A stretch of 64,000 nucleotides of DNA from Alnus glutinosa (Eukaryota; Streptophyta; Magnoliopsida; Fagales; Betulaceae), in the NCBI RefSeq assembly GCF_958979055.1, contig NC_084887.1, forward strand, positions 38,629,120 to 38,693,119, written 5' to 3'. Below the pieces are notes generated by a model that saw nothing but the letters and a program-made list of their open reading frames with translations, was not told the origin of the DNA and did no database searches. Shown here piece by piece: positions 11,301 through 22,000 of the stretch. The translations under genes were made by a program, and so were the position numbers. Every line of letters starts with the position of its first letter. Position 1 is the first letter of the stretch.

Positions 11301-13380
11301 AGAACTAAAATTGTTAATGCCCCTGGTTTCAGGGATTTCGTCCTGTGAACTGACGAAGTCTAGAGCAGCATCTTTCAGGCACACAAAACCAACCGGGCAA
11401 TATAGCGTGACGACACCGTTTTGTGGCATGTGAAATTGTGGATAGATTATAGATATGCGAGTTTAGGCTATAAAACTCACCCCACTCATTTTTATCTCAT
11501 TTGTTGAATAAATCAAATTTCAAAACCTGACCTATTTAATTAAATGAGTTATAATCATTATCATAACTTGCTAATTTTATATTGAAATTGTGTTTAGTTC
11601 ACAAGCCGTGTAAAAAATGATAGTCTTAAATATCGTGTGTCGGATTCGGATCGTGTCGTGTCGATACACTGGTATAAAATTATACAGGTAAATCCTAATT
11701 ATACACATTTAATTAAACGGTTCATATCCCTTTACCATAATTCGCTAATTTTATATTTGATTCGTTGGTCATGTCACAAATTGTTAATCCTAAAAATATA
11801 TGAAATCATATAAATGGTAATTAGGAATCACGATCCCCTGAAATTCGTTGTCAATCCCTAAGGTATGCACGGGGCTCATCTACTCAAATTCGGATTCTCA
11901 ATAATTACTTGCTCAGTTTGTTGACGATCCAAATAATTAATTGTGAGAGAACCTTTTATGAAGTTCATTTGTACTAACATGTGGCGTTTCACATGGATCA
12001 TCTTTCACTTGTTGTCTAAATTGCTAATAATTTAAATCAACAAATATACCAAATCTCAATTTCACGTTCTCTCAATAATCGATAATACAAGACTCACTTA
12101 TTTAAAATAGGTAGAATGCACACCTATAAATCTTCTCTTTAATACTATCAGAATTACATACAATTCCAAGTGATTTGGTAATTAGGTTACACAAGGTACG
12201 AGGCTCAAAAGATTTACAATAAGGTCAACATCGGTGATTCAGTAGAGAGTTTTATTTATTTATTTCAATGCTAATTAATGGAAATCAGTTGTCCAATACG
12301 AGAATATAAATTGTTTTTGTATCCGAAAAATTGATTTAGGTTAGAATCGTTAGCAGAAATATTGTTAATCATTAAAATTAGAAGAGGACCAAAATCAAAC
12401 GTAATGTCCAATTATTGATAATTATATGCCAAAAGTTCAAAAGAAAAAAGAAAAAATCTGTTTATGAAAAATCACCGGATATTGGTAAATAAAAGTATTA
12501 ATAAATAACTCAAAACATAAAATATTAAAAATTATTTTTATTTTTACGTCACATCATAACCAAAAAATAATCTCAAAATAGCGTAATCAAAGTCAAACGA
12601 AACCTTAAATCTTAATCACCTTGCATTAATTAAAAGTAAATACTTATCAAACAAAAAAATTAAAAGTAAAACAAAAAATCTGAGAGTTTGGACGCTTGGG
12701 CTAAGAGCCTAAGAATAACATAACGGGCCTCAAGTTTTTCAAGAGCTGAGGAGACATAAAGGCCCACAAGAACCAGTCCTAAAAAGTGTCTCCCCCAACC
12801 CAATTACCAATGGAGGTGGTTTCCAATATAATGACAAAGAAATTAATTAGACGTATTTTTAACATGGTTAATCTCACATGCATTTTTTTGAAAAAAATAT
12901 ATGTATGTTCTAATGACAGTAAATTTAATAGATTGAATTTGAAAAAAAAAAAAAAAAACTTTATTTCCAATATATTTTGGGTGTGCAATTTTTTCTGACT
13001 AACTTGAGTCTATCTCACTTTCATAAAAAAATTATGAACTTCTTAAGTTCATTTGAATTGAGTTCATTTCAATAGTAGCGCATTAGCTTTTATATATATT
13101 ATTATTATTATTATAGAGAATATGTGTATATTTGTTTGTGTGTGGAGTTTATTTATTTATTTATTTAAAAATGTGTTATGATGTGATATAAAAGTAAAAG
13201 TTATTTTTATATTTTTACGAATGGGTTTGTATCTTTTTGTTGTGTGTTAACATTTTTGTTTTGATAAAAGAAAAAATAATAATAATAATAATAGAGAACA
13301 CGAATGTTAACAAATACAGCCCATATTATCTCAAAATTCTAAATTAATTGTCCCTACTATAGTGCTTTTGAGCCTCGACA
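11301..13380. other. Intergenic, AT-rich, promoter side of the CID gene
   Basis: No gene is recognised. The stretch at 11640-11700 has GTGTCGGATTCGGATCGTG-type sequence that resembles dispersed plant repeats, with a similar style again near 57.4 kb. The rest is AT-rich with microsatellite-like TTAT and AATAAT runs near 13.1-13.3 kb. Confidence 0.5.
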
Positions 13381-13515
13381 AGGATCCTCTCTAGTTGGTC
13401 TTCGCCGGAGAGGAACCGGTCTTTGTTATATAAGGGTAGAATTGTAATTTTACATCTTACCCTTTAAATACAAGAACCGGCTCCTCTCCAATTGAGACCA
13501 ACTGGAGAGGATCCT
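13381..13515. repeat. 135-bp inverted repeat (MITE-like foldback)
   Basis: Left arm AGGATCCTCTCTAGTTGGTC... and right arm ...GACCAACTGGAGAGGATCCT are near-perfect reverse complements over about 44 bases, with a ~45-base centre containing ATATAAGGGTAG. The terminal eight bases AGGATCCT are themselves palindromic. Likely a small foldback transposon; it could also form a hairpin RNA if transcribed. Confidence 0.75.
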
Positions 13516-13749
13516 GATGGTTTGGGCCTAGGGGTATAAACTTATACACTCGTAAGAATTGGATAGCTGCGCGCGATAAAAATATAATAACAATATGACA
13601 ATCATAATCAAGATGTTCATAAAACAAAAAAAATAAAAATAAAATGTACGTATAATACCATGGCATTAAGAAAATGCAAAAAACAAACAAAATTACATGA
13701 ATTAAAATTAAAAATGGGTCAACTTATTCATTCATGCAAGTGGTTATGA

Positions 13750-15714
13750 CTATGGTCTCCTCCTGGGCGTGGGGTTCCCATCAAATAGATTATCAATGGA
13801 GGTCTCTATGTCTTCAGGCTGATACTTCACATACTTCTCTGTTTGTCTCCCATCGTGCAAGTATTGCGAGAACCTCCCCAAGAACGACCGGTACGCCGGT
13901 ATCACCACCGCCGATATCGAGACCCTTAGCTCCGACTGAAGCTGCTCGTCGCTCACCACCCACGTGCTCTGTGTCTTGTGGATCTCGTCGAACATCTGGT
14001 TGAAGCTCTTGAACCGCTCCTTCAGCACCGGCCTGACCACCTTCCCATTCACGTTCAACCCCTCGTGGCTTAGACACCCTAAAAGCTTACTCCATGTCTC
14101 CCTCTGGTAGTTCTTGTGGTATTGCCTTAAATTCGACGATCGCTTGCGGGACCACGTGTCGCCCATCAGGTCGTGGATCTCCGTGGGCCCTTTGGTCTTC
14201 TGTAAGATGTACCGCCCATTGTTCATCATGAAGATGTTGCTCAACCCCACGTCCTTGTACAATTTTGCCTTCGTTTCCAGACTGGAGTCCAGCAATTCCA
14301 TCACTCTCATCAACTGCAACGAAAATGGTGTATGGCTTTCGCTTTCATTCTGATCGTCGAAACTCTGTGTTATGTCATGCGATGGCCTGCTCATTGAGTC
14401 GGCTCGTTCGAACCTATACTGCTCCCTGAAGACTTGCTCCAAGGTGCCCTTGTACTCGCATGCGTACTTTAGGTAGTTCATTGTGTACCGAGTTAAGGGG
14501 TGCACCGCACCGCCCGGTACTGGGGTTTTCCCCGTATCGGCCTTGATCGAGTTCTCGAGATCGGCAAACATGAGTATCGCTGCCTCGCCAAGCCGGTACC
14601 GAGCCGTGGTCGTCTCTGTCTTGAGCTCGTTTTCCCACTCATTCTCGAACAAACCCTCCATGGCAGGGACAGCGTCACGTAAGGTCTCGTACATGTCTAG
14701 GAACTTGAAAAGCTTCTCGGCAGAGCGCTGCTTCGTCATCGCGACAGCCTCGGCGAAGTTTAGGAGCTGTATGAGGACGCCGCGAGTGATGTTACTAAAT
14801 AGGCCACTAGCGAGCGAGGGATGGTCTGAGAAGACCAAATCGGCGAGGGCCTTCTCGCCGGAGAAGGACACCGTGGTGCATTGTTTGAAGGCCTCGATCC
14901 ACGTGGCGATCTCTCGCTCCAATGCCTCCCATTGCATTTTGTGGACGTCGTCGATGCTGTGGTTCTCGAACCCTAACTTTTGCAAGCTCTCTTCGAACGC
15001 GTTACTTCTCGCAACTGCATAGACTTGGCAGCACTCGGATTCGTATCCACCAGATATCATCTCCTTCGCTACCTTGTTCAAGCTTGCTACGACCTCGTCG
15101 GGGTATCCCGGAAAATCGGTCTCGTGATGCCCGGTGGATTCGAATAAATCTACTTGTACCTGCTGATCTTGCTTCCCTTTCACATTGGAGTCGTCGATGA
15201 TCCTAGAATCTTCTAGAAGCAACTGGAATTCCTCCTCCAAAAACGATATCGCTCTCTCGTGAATACCTTCCATGCGATTGATCAGCAAAGAACGACGAGA
15301 CTCATCCGGTTTCAACTCACGGAGACATTTTGTTAGCTTTGATACCCGATGCACAACTACGAGAAAGGAGGATTCCACCTCAGGCTTTGAGACCTTTGCT
15401 TCAACGAGATCTAAGAACTTCTCGAGCAACTCGTGAGGGATATCCACCGAAACTGTGTCATTTTCCTTGTCGTCATCTTTCTTATCGCTAAGAGTCGAGA
15501 GAAACTCATCAACAGCCTCAAAAACCTCATGGAGGTCGCAATGAGGATCCGAAACAGCCTCAGAGTGAGTATGTTCCTCTTCAATCTTCTTCCCCTTTGC
15601 TTCATCTTCCTCATTGATCTTCTCTCCCAATGACTCCGTATCAGATGCTGGTTTTGCGTCTGTTCCCTCTTTGTGGCCAAAATTGTTAGACTTTTCAGGT
15701 AGGTTGGTCTCCAT
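13750..15714 (-). CDS. EXO70: Exocyst subunit EXO70 family protein (EXO70B-like)
   Basis: A single-exon frame of 654 residues starting METNLPEKSNNFGHKEG. The N-terminal 70 residues are acidic and low-complexity. From about residue 60 the helical EXO70 fold begins (HEVFEAVDEFLSTLSDKK, FLDLVEAKVSKPEVESSFL, GIHERAISFLEEEFQLLLED). The Exo70 C-terminal domain spans about 270-640, with HPLTRYTMNYLKYACEYKGT, FMMNNGRYILQKTKG, WSRKRSSNLRQYHKNYQRE and YVKYQPEDIETSIDNLFDG. Known family role: exocyst-mediated tethering of secretory vesicles at the plasma membrane through phosphoinositide binding, and in plants also autophagy and immunity. Lack of introns fits the expanded plant EXO70 clades; EXO70A genes usually have many introns. 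Placement near EXO70B1 rests on the HPLTRYTMNYLKYACEYK stretch and is an inference. The frame is intact and probably functional. Confidence 0.95.
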   Translation of the reverse strand: METNLPEKSNNFGHKEGTDAKPASDTESLGEKINEEDEAKGKKIEEEHTHSEAVSDPHCDLHEVFEAVDEFLSTLSDKKDDDKENDTVSVDIPHELLEKFLDLVEAKVSKPEVESSFLVVVHRVSKLTKCLRELKPDESRRSLLINRMEGIHERAISFLEEEFQLLLEDSRIIDDSNVKGKQDQQVQVDLFESTGHHETDFPGYPDEVVASLNKVAKEMISGGYESECCQVYAVARSNAFEESLQKLGFENHSIDDVHKMQWEALEREIATWIEAFKQCTTVSFSGEKALADLVFSDHPSLASGLFSNITRGVLIQLLNFAEAVAMTKQRSAEKLFKFLDMYETLRDAVPAMEGLFENEWENELKTETTTARYRLGEAAILMFADLENSIKADTGKTPVPGGAVHPLTRYTMNYLKYACEYKGTLEQVFREQYRFERADSMSRPSHDITQSFDDQNESESHTPFSLQLMRVMELLDSSLETKAKLYKDVGLSNIFMMNNGRYILQKTKGPTEIHDLMGDTWSRKRSSNLRQYHKNYQRETWSKLLGCLSHEGLNVNGKVVRPVLKERFKSFNQMFDEIHKTQSTWVVSDEQLQSELRVSISAVVIPAYRSFLGRFSQYLHDGRQTEKYVKYQPEDIETSIDNLFDGNPTPRRRP

Positions 15715-16038
15715 TGTTGTGGAATATTACTCACTTTGATGTGAATCATTATTGGAAAAGGGAGAAGGAGGGGTTTGAAGAATAGAGATCCGAAGTCAGA
15801 GGAGAATTATCTGTTTGTTTATTTATTTATTTTGCTGTTTTGGATGGATTTTGAAATGGTCGTCGTAGCAATGAGCGAAAGTGAGATATACAAGGGAATG
15901 TACGGACGATAAATGTCTAAAACTCTTTTTAGTGTCTTTATGAAATTCTTATATGTGGATATGACATCTTATTTTTAGTAAAAAAGCTTTATAGGATCCT
16001 TTTATGTTGATACCCTATTTTTAATTTTTTTTAAAAAA
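15715..16038. other. Upstream region of the EXO70 gene
   Basis: Promoter and leader side of the minus-strand EXO70 gene, with no confident core promoter element. From about 15911 it carries sequence (TTTATGTTGATA...CCCTATTTTT) related to the MITE family seen at 17075 and 18145. Confidence 0.4.
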
Positions 16039-16345
16039 AAAGCTTCTCTCTTTCTCTCCCCTCATCCCTCTTTTCTCTACCTTTCCTCCATCCCACCGCA
16101 CAACTCTCTCTCTCTCCCTTCGTGTCTCTCTCATTTTTCTCCTCTCTCTTAGTTTGACTTCTTCTATCTCATATAGGATCCACAAAGAGAGAGAAAAGAT
16201 AACCCAAATCTGTTGTTTTATGAGAGAGAAAGGAGAAATGAGAGAGAGATAGGTAGAGTTGTGCGGTGCCATGGTCCATGGAGGAAACAAGGGAGAGAGA
16301 AAAGAGGAATGAGGGGAGAAAGAGATTAGCATTTTTTTTAAAAAA
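16039..16345. repeat. Inverted repeat of CT-rich / GA-rich arms
   Basis: Left arm 16042-16115 (CTCTCTTTCTCTCCCCTCA...CACCGCACAACTCTCTC) and right arm 16220-16338 (GAGAGATAGGTAGAGTTGTG...GAGGGGAGAAAGAGATT) are imperfect reverse complements separated by about 100 bp. The right arm has a CCATGGTCCATGG insert. Probably a foldback transposon. The minus-strand ORF across it is a product of simple sequence. Confidence 0.7.
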
Positions 16346-16427
16346 AAATAAAATAAAATTACGGTAGCACTACTGTGAATATATAAAAAAAAAAAATGCA
16401 TTTAATATATATACATTTTTAAGGAAA

Positions 16428-16935
16428 AATGATACATAACCGCTCAAACTACCATTTCATTATCAATGTTCCCTCCAAAGTAACAGTTGTGTCAATGCTC
16501 ATAAATTATCAAAAAAATGTTAATGTCCCTCCTAATGGACAAATACCCTTTATAAAATTATTTGTTTTAAAAAAATAAAAATAAACACTGGTTTTTTGTT
16601 TGTTTGTTTATTTTTTATTTTTTTAAAAAAGTTGTTTTTATAATTTTCAGTTATTTTTTCATCTTCACTCATTTTTCTTTTTTTAATTTTTTTTCCTTTT
16701 TTCCTTTAATTTTTTAAATTTTGGTTTTTTTTTTTTATAAAAAAATTTGTCTTTTAAAAAAATTAATTTTTGTTTTTTTGAATTTATAAAGACAATTTTG
16801 TCGTATTGAAAAAAAAAGTTAAGCTAATTTTTGTCTTTTTATTCGTCTTAAGGGGGACATTGACACAATTAGTAATTTAAGGGGACATTGACAATTAAAT
16901 GATAGTCTAAAGAATACATATGTATTTTTTTTTTT
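16428..16935. mobile_element. Terminal-inverted-repeat MITE, family A
   Basis: The left end (GATACATAACCGCTCAAACT...ATCAATGTTCCC) is mirrored at the right (GGGGACATTGACAATTAAATG...AGAATACATATGTAT). The interior is T-rich with no coding potential. A related element lies at 49786-50183. Confidence 0.65.
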
Positions 16936-17074
16936 GTTATAAATCTAAAATGACTTGCTGCAAGTCATACGGACACTGTAATTTTTTAACAAAAGAAATA
17001 AGTGTCGCCTCATTTCATTTTAGAAGGATGCAAGAAGAATGTTAGTAGATGCTTCTATCTTTAAGTTGGAGGAT

Positions 17075-17266
17075 GAATGTTGTAGCTCATTTTAGTGTTT
17101 TTCTGAGGTCTTTTTATGTTGATATGACACGTTATATTTTTGAATAAAAACTGAAAAAAAGAAAAGAAAAAAAAAACTGTAATTTTTATTTATTAAAAAT
17201 AAAGCGTCATACTAGCATAAAAAATAATAATAATAAAAATAGTAAAAAGCAACTCTTAACATTTTT
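17075..17266. mobile_element. MITE, family B copy 1
   Basis: Arms GAATGTTGTAGCTCATTTTAG...TTATGTTGATATGACACG and ...GCGTCATACTAGCATAAAA...CTCTTAACATTTTT mirror each other around an A-rich centre. The same organisation recurs at 18145-18329 and, in part, at 15911-16021. Confidence 0.65.
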
Positions 17267-17279
17267 TAAGTTGAAAATA

Positions 17280-17600
17280 GGATGGGAGGGAGCGGTAGAG
17301 TTGGTTTTGAAATCGTTGACCGTTGACCGGCATCCCGGGACGTCGTTTTGTGCTTCCCGCTACATGGAGCTCGTTTGGCGGGAAACGAAGGGGTTGGAAG
17401 AAGCGGTGTTTTGTGCTTCCCGCTACAAGCATTTCTTTTTCTTTTTTGGTTTATTTGTTTCTGGGAAAAGGAAAAAAAATAATTGAAATATTGAGCAGGT
17501 TCGCATCTCAAAAAATAAGTTTTCTTACTGTTCCTTTTTGCTGTTAGTCTAAACGACATAGAAGCCGGATCCGTGGAAGAAGGTGCTTGCTTAGAAGATG
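17280..17600. other. GC-richer island with a duplicated 19-bp motif
   Basis: In an otherwise AT-rich spacer this stretch is GC-rich. It has the identical motif TTTTGTGCTTCCCGCTACA at 17346-17364 and 17409-17427. Reading frames run through it on both strands but none has recognisable domain content. It may be a promoter or leader fragment of an unrecognised or lost gene. Confidence 0.4.
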
Positions 17601-18144
17601 GCTTTGAGCTGGTCCAATATCTGCTTCAGGTTGTAATAGCTATAACAAAAATTGAAAAATCTTAAATGGGATAAGAAATAGGTTTTGGGGCTTAGTTTTA
17701 AATTATTATTTATTTCAAAATCTTAAATGGATAAGAAATTAAAAATCTAATTATTTAATTAATACTCTTAACACATTTTTACTCTTTTAATAACTGAGAA
17801 AAAATATCTGAAATATTTAATCAAATAAGAGGTAAATTATACTATAATATCGTGTCAAATCATTTATCTTAAAAAAAAAAAAATATATATATATATATAT
17901 AAACTTGTTTATTTAAATAATATTCTTAACACAAGTTTTTCCACGATCTCTAGGGTTATGTTATTGTTATTGTTGCATGTCCAACAACAGTGTTATTATT
18001 TTAAAATTTTAGCTACTAGTTTCAATAGAAAACTCTAACAAATTATCTATCAAACTCTTTACTCTATATAAATATTATTTTTCAATGTATTTTTTATTCT
18101 AAAAGGGAGGAAGAGATGAGGGATAAAATAATAATAAAAAAGAG

Positions 18145-18329
18145 AGAAATGTTAGAGCTTATTATAATGTCTTTCTCGAGTTTTTCTACGCTGATATGAT
18201 ACCCTGTATTTTTTAATAAAACAGGAGAGATAATCAAGCTGTAGTTTTTCTTTATTAAAAATAGGGTGCCATGTCAGCAAAAAAAAAAAGATTCTAGAAG
18301 GACACTGGAAGGAACTCTAATATTTTTCT
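18145..18329. mobile_element. MITE, family B copy 2
   Basis: Left arm GAAATGTTAGAGCTTATTAT...CTACGCTGATATGATACCCTG and right arm ...TAGGGTGCCATGTCAGCA...GGAACTCTAATATTTTTC are imperfect inverted repeats of about 80 bp each around an AACAGGAGAGATAATCAAG centre. Clearly the same family as 17075-17266. Confidence 0.7.
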
Positions 18330-19025
18330 AAAAAAGATTAAAATGTGCTACAGTAAACTTTCATATAAAAAAGTTCACTATAATAAAATAGACGAAAACA
18401 CTTTATTTGAAAGTGTCCGTTAAAAGAATAAAATAGCTCATAATAGTTAAATATAATAACTATTATGAACCATATAAAGAGTTTGTTGAAGATGCACTCG
18501 TGTGCGTGGAACAAGAGTTTTTATGCAATTTAAACGGTGGGAAGTTGGTCGGGTTAGAGAGAAGGAGCAATTTGAAAAACAAATTATCAAGGCTAAAGAT
18601 TAATTTTGTAATCAACAATTACGTTATTATCCGAGGGAAAATCAATATCCATTTGAGAATCATCGACGATCATTGAAATATGAAGAAATAAATGTTGAAG
18701 TGATAAATACTTGTACAAAAGATCTTATTCTGTATTTCACCGTTTACGCTTTTAAATGTAGAATGGGCTCGGGTTTTAGTTAAAATGGGTCGGATACAAA
18801 TAAAATTAGTTTATTATACGCTCGAATCCGGCCCAAGCGGGATGTGATGTCACTCAGATACGGTCACAGATGTTGTCGGCAAACCCATCGAAATCTTCGA
18901 AAGCGTTATTCCTTTAATATCCTCGAAAATGGTCTACCTCTGAGATCTAATCAACTCTGAAGCCACAAGAGCTCAGCCCAATCGCTCGAAGGCTCAAGAA
19001 CCGCGAGAAAAAGCAAAAGAGAAAA
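18330..19025 (+). promoter_or_regulatory. Upstream region of the type II membrane protein gene
   Basis: AT-rich until about 18830, then a more balanced leader-like stretch (18860-19025) running into the ATG at 19026. No TATA box stands out. The leader probably begins around 18880-18960. Confidence 0.4.
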
Positions 19026-22000
19026 ATGAGGTATTATTGTTTCAGAAGGAGACGAGTGTCCGTACGGTCATGCGTGATTGTGTGTGCGATATGCATTGGC
19101 ACTGGGCTACTAATGCTTGCTCTGAGACCGGTTGATGATCCTCCAATGGACGTTGATTTTCCCTCGCTTTCTCGGAGTAGCGTCGTTGCCGTTGCGCCGG
19201 AGAATGGGAATCGGGGTCAGACAAAGAGAGGAGGAGGAGAGTCGGAGAGGAAGTGTGCGACTGTGGAGGAGATGGGAGAGGTGTTTAAAGGAGGATTCTG
19301 GAAGGAAAGTCTCCGAGTGAGAACAATTATTGAGGATCACTTCGCTCTAAATGGTATCTAACTTTTGGCGAAATTGTTATTTTTTTGGTGCTGTTTTTCG
19401 TTTCCGAGAAAAATGTATGGAGTATTGCAGGAATATTAACATGTTTTACGGTTCATATTGGATAGGGCAGTCAGTGGTTTTTGTTATTGTTGAGAAGGCT
19501 AACGCTTGGGTTCTCTTTTTAGCGAGAATATAATATAACATGCTAGACATCTGTTAAAAATATTGATCAAGTGATTAAATTTATCCTTTCCTGACATCTT
19601 AACATCTTAAATAAATTTAACATAATATATGAACCGAGGTCCTGAGTGCTGACATGAATTTTTATCCTATTTTCAATTAAAATAGTCTGTGTATATTTGG
19701 TCCTAAGCGTGAAGGGAGTATTAAACTACTAATTAAATAATTAAACTTAACAACACTATTCAATCCAAAAGTTTAACTTAATGGTTTTGGGACAAACTGT
19801 AATATAGAATTATTCTCAATTACGATATATTTTCAATGGGGGGCTTAATTATTTTTCAGTCCCACATGTATGCTCAATAGGTATTCCAGTTCCACTATGG
19901 TAACATTTCTCTTTTGCCCTTTTTTGTTTGGAATAAGGGTTTGTATAAGGTAGGTAACTGGGAAAGCATTTGGAAAAGATTTAAGCAGTTGGCTACCCAG
20001 TGCAAATTTTTCCCAGTTTAGTGGAGTGGTGTAAGCGGATGAAGATCCTTTAGACTTTCTAGGTATCTTCACAGTGGAGTTGTTAAAATCTTAACCATTG
20101 CTTTTAATTAAATGGTTCAGTTTTATTTTATTTTTGATAAGTAATTAAATGGTTCATGTTTCCACTCAAACATACAATTTAGTGTGTTACAATAAGTCAA
20201 GGAAAAATTAAGGATCATCTAGAGGTAGTAAGTGTTTGAAATGGCAAAATCTGAATCATTCCATTAGAAATTAATGATTAGAATTTTGTAGTCAATCATG
20301 TAAATGTAATCCAATTCAAGATGCGAATATCTCTCTAGATTCCATATTCCTATCAGATTCACGTCTTTAGTCTCCCTCTATGGGTACTTCATTCTGCGTT
20401 CTGATCTCATTAGAAGTATGCAAGGAAGAGTTTTGGGGTGAAAATCCAACAAGGGCTTGACTACACATTGAATTCTATGCTTCTGTAGAAGAAATTTGAT
20501 TTGCAACTTGATATAATGCATATCTTCTGCTGGAAAAGAACCATTTTTAGGCGTGTTGATAGATTGATGGTTCAGGCGATCTATATGCTTCGCAAGTAGT
20601 GTTGGTTCCTTTTTCAATTTTCTCAAGTTCGATACAAAATTATTTTGCACTCATTTAATAGCCATAAATTAGCAATCCAATAATTGTTGTTGAGTTTTCT
20701 TCTTTTTCATTGAATTCACTATTATCTGCATGTGTGACGGTTCAAGAGGCATGGCATTTCTATATTCTAAACTGGTGCTTCCTTGAAAACCACTTGTGAT
20801 ATTCTGAAGGTCGCATGGTTTACTCTATCTCAGGTGCATCAAGAGTCCGAGGTCTTCCTCCGGAGCAGTTCTGCAGACATGGTTTTGTGATGGGGAAATC
20901 ATCTGAGGCAGGTTTTGGGAATGAAATGTACAAGGTCCTAACTGCTGCGACGTTGAGTATAATTTTGAACCGGTCCCTAATCATTGGGCAAACCAGGCAT
21001 ATTGGTCTTTTCTCAAGCCTTTCCTTTATATTATTATTCTCCCTCGTTACAACTTGAATTATCAGAAAAGCTAGTGCTATGGTTTATACTCTTATCGTTG
21101 CTATAATACCGTGTCTGGCTTCGAGTGTAGTACCACAAGTTATGCAATTATAGGCACCATATATGCTTTTACTTGCAGATTTTAATAAGCTTACTGGGAT
21201 AGCGTATTCCAACAGAAGCCTAAAGGCCTTATAATGCAATCTACCTATGGATATGTTTTACTCTATACTGTCCACTTTCTGGGGTTTGATCCTTTTTCTT
21301 CTTCTTCTTCTTCTTCTTCTTTTTTTTTCTTCTTTTTTTTTTTTTTTTTTCTTGAGATCTCAATTAGAACAACATATTTGAGTCCAGGACTGATGTGGAG
21401 ATAGATTATATGCAATTATGGTCATGTTAGTGCATTTCATTGATCTGATTATTGCTTTGCTTCTGTCTTCAGGGGAAAATATCCTTTTGGGGATTACATT
21501 TCTTACTCCAACCTCACATTTACCTTGAAAGAAGTCAAGCATCTCTGGAGACACAATGGTTGTGAGAGGAAGTACAAAAGGCGTCTGATTATGAGGACTG
21601 ATGATTTTGAGAAGCCATCTGAAACAAATGTCCTGTGTAGCAATTGGAGGGAATGGAAACAGCCTATCATTTGGTAAGTGAGAAAACTTTTGCTACTGAT
21701 CTGTCACTCTTGGTCAGCTATCATCACTTGATCATTAACCTCAGTGCTGTAGGTTCCAAGGTACCACAGATGCCACCGCAGCTCAATTTTTCTTGAAGAA
21801 CATACACACTGAGATGAGGAATGCCGCTTCTAACTTATTTGGACAACCAGAATCTCTCCAATCTCGACCCAATGTGTTTGGGGAGCTGATGAGAGTTCTC
21901 ATATCTCCTACAAAGGATGTTGAGGAAGCGGTCAATTGGGCTATTGGTGGTGGGATGGATCCTCATATTTGCTTGCACATGCGGATGCTTACAAATAGGT

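Noticed and set aside
14483-15022. 179-codon plus-strand frame inside EXO70
   Set aside because: Shadow of the GC-rich minus-strand EXO70 coding sequence, with no family resemblance.
16021-16401. 126-codon minus-strand frame
   Set aside because: Made of CT/GA-rich arms of an inverted repeat; low-complexity peptide.
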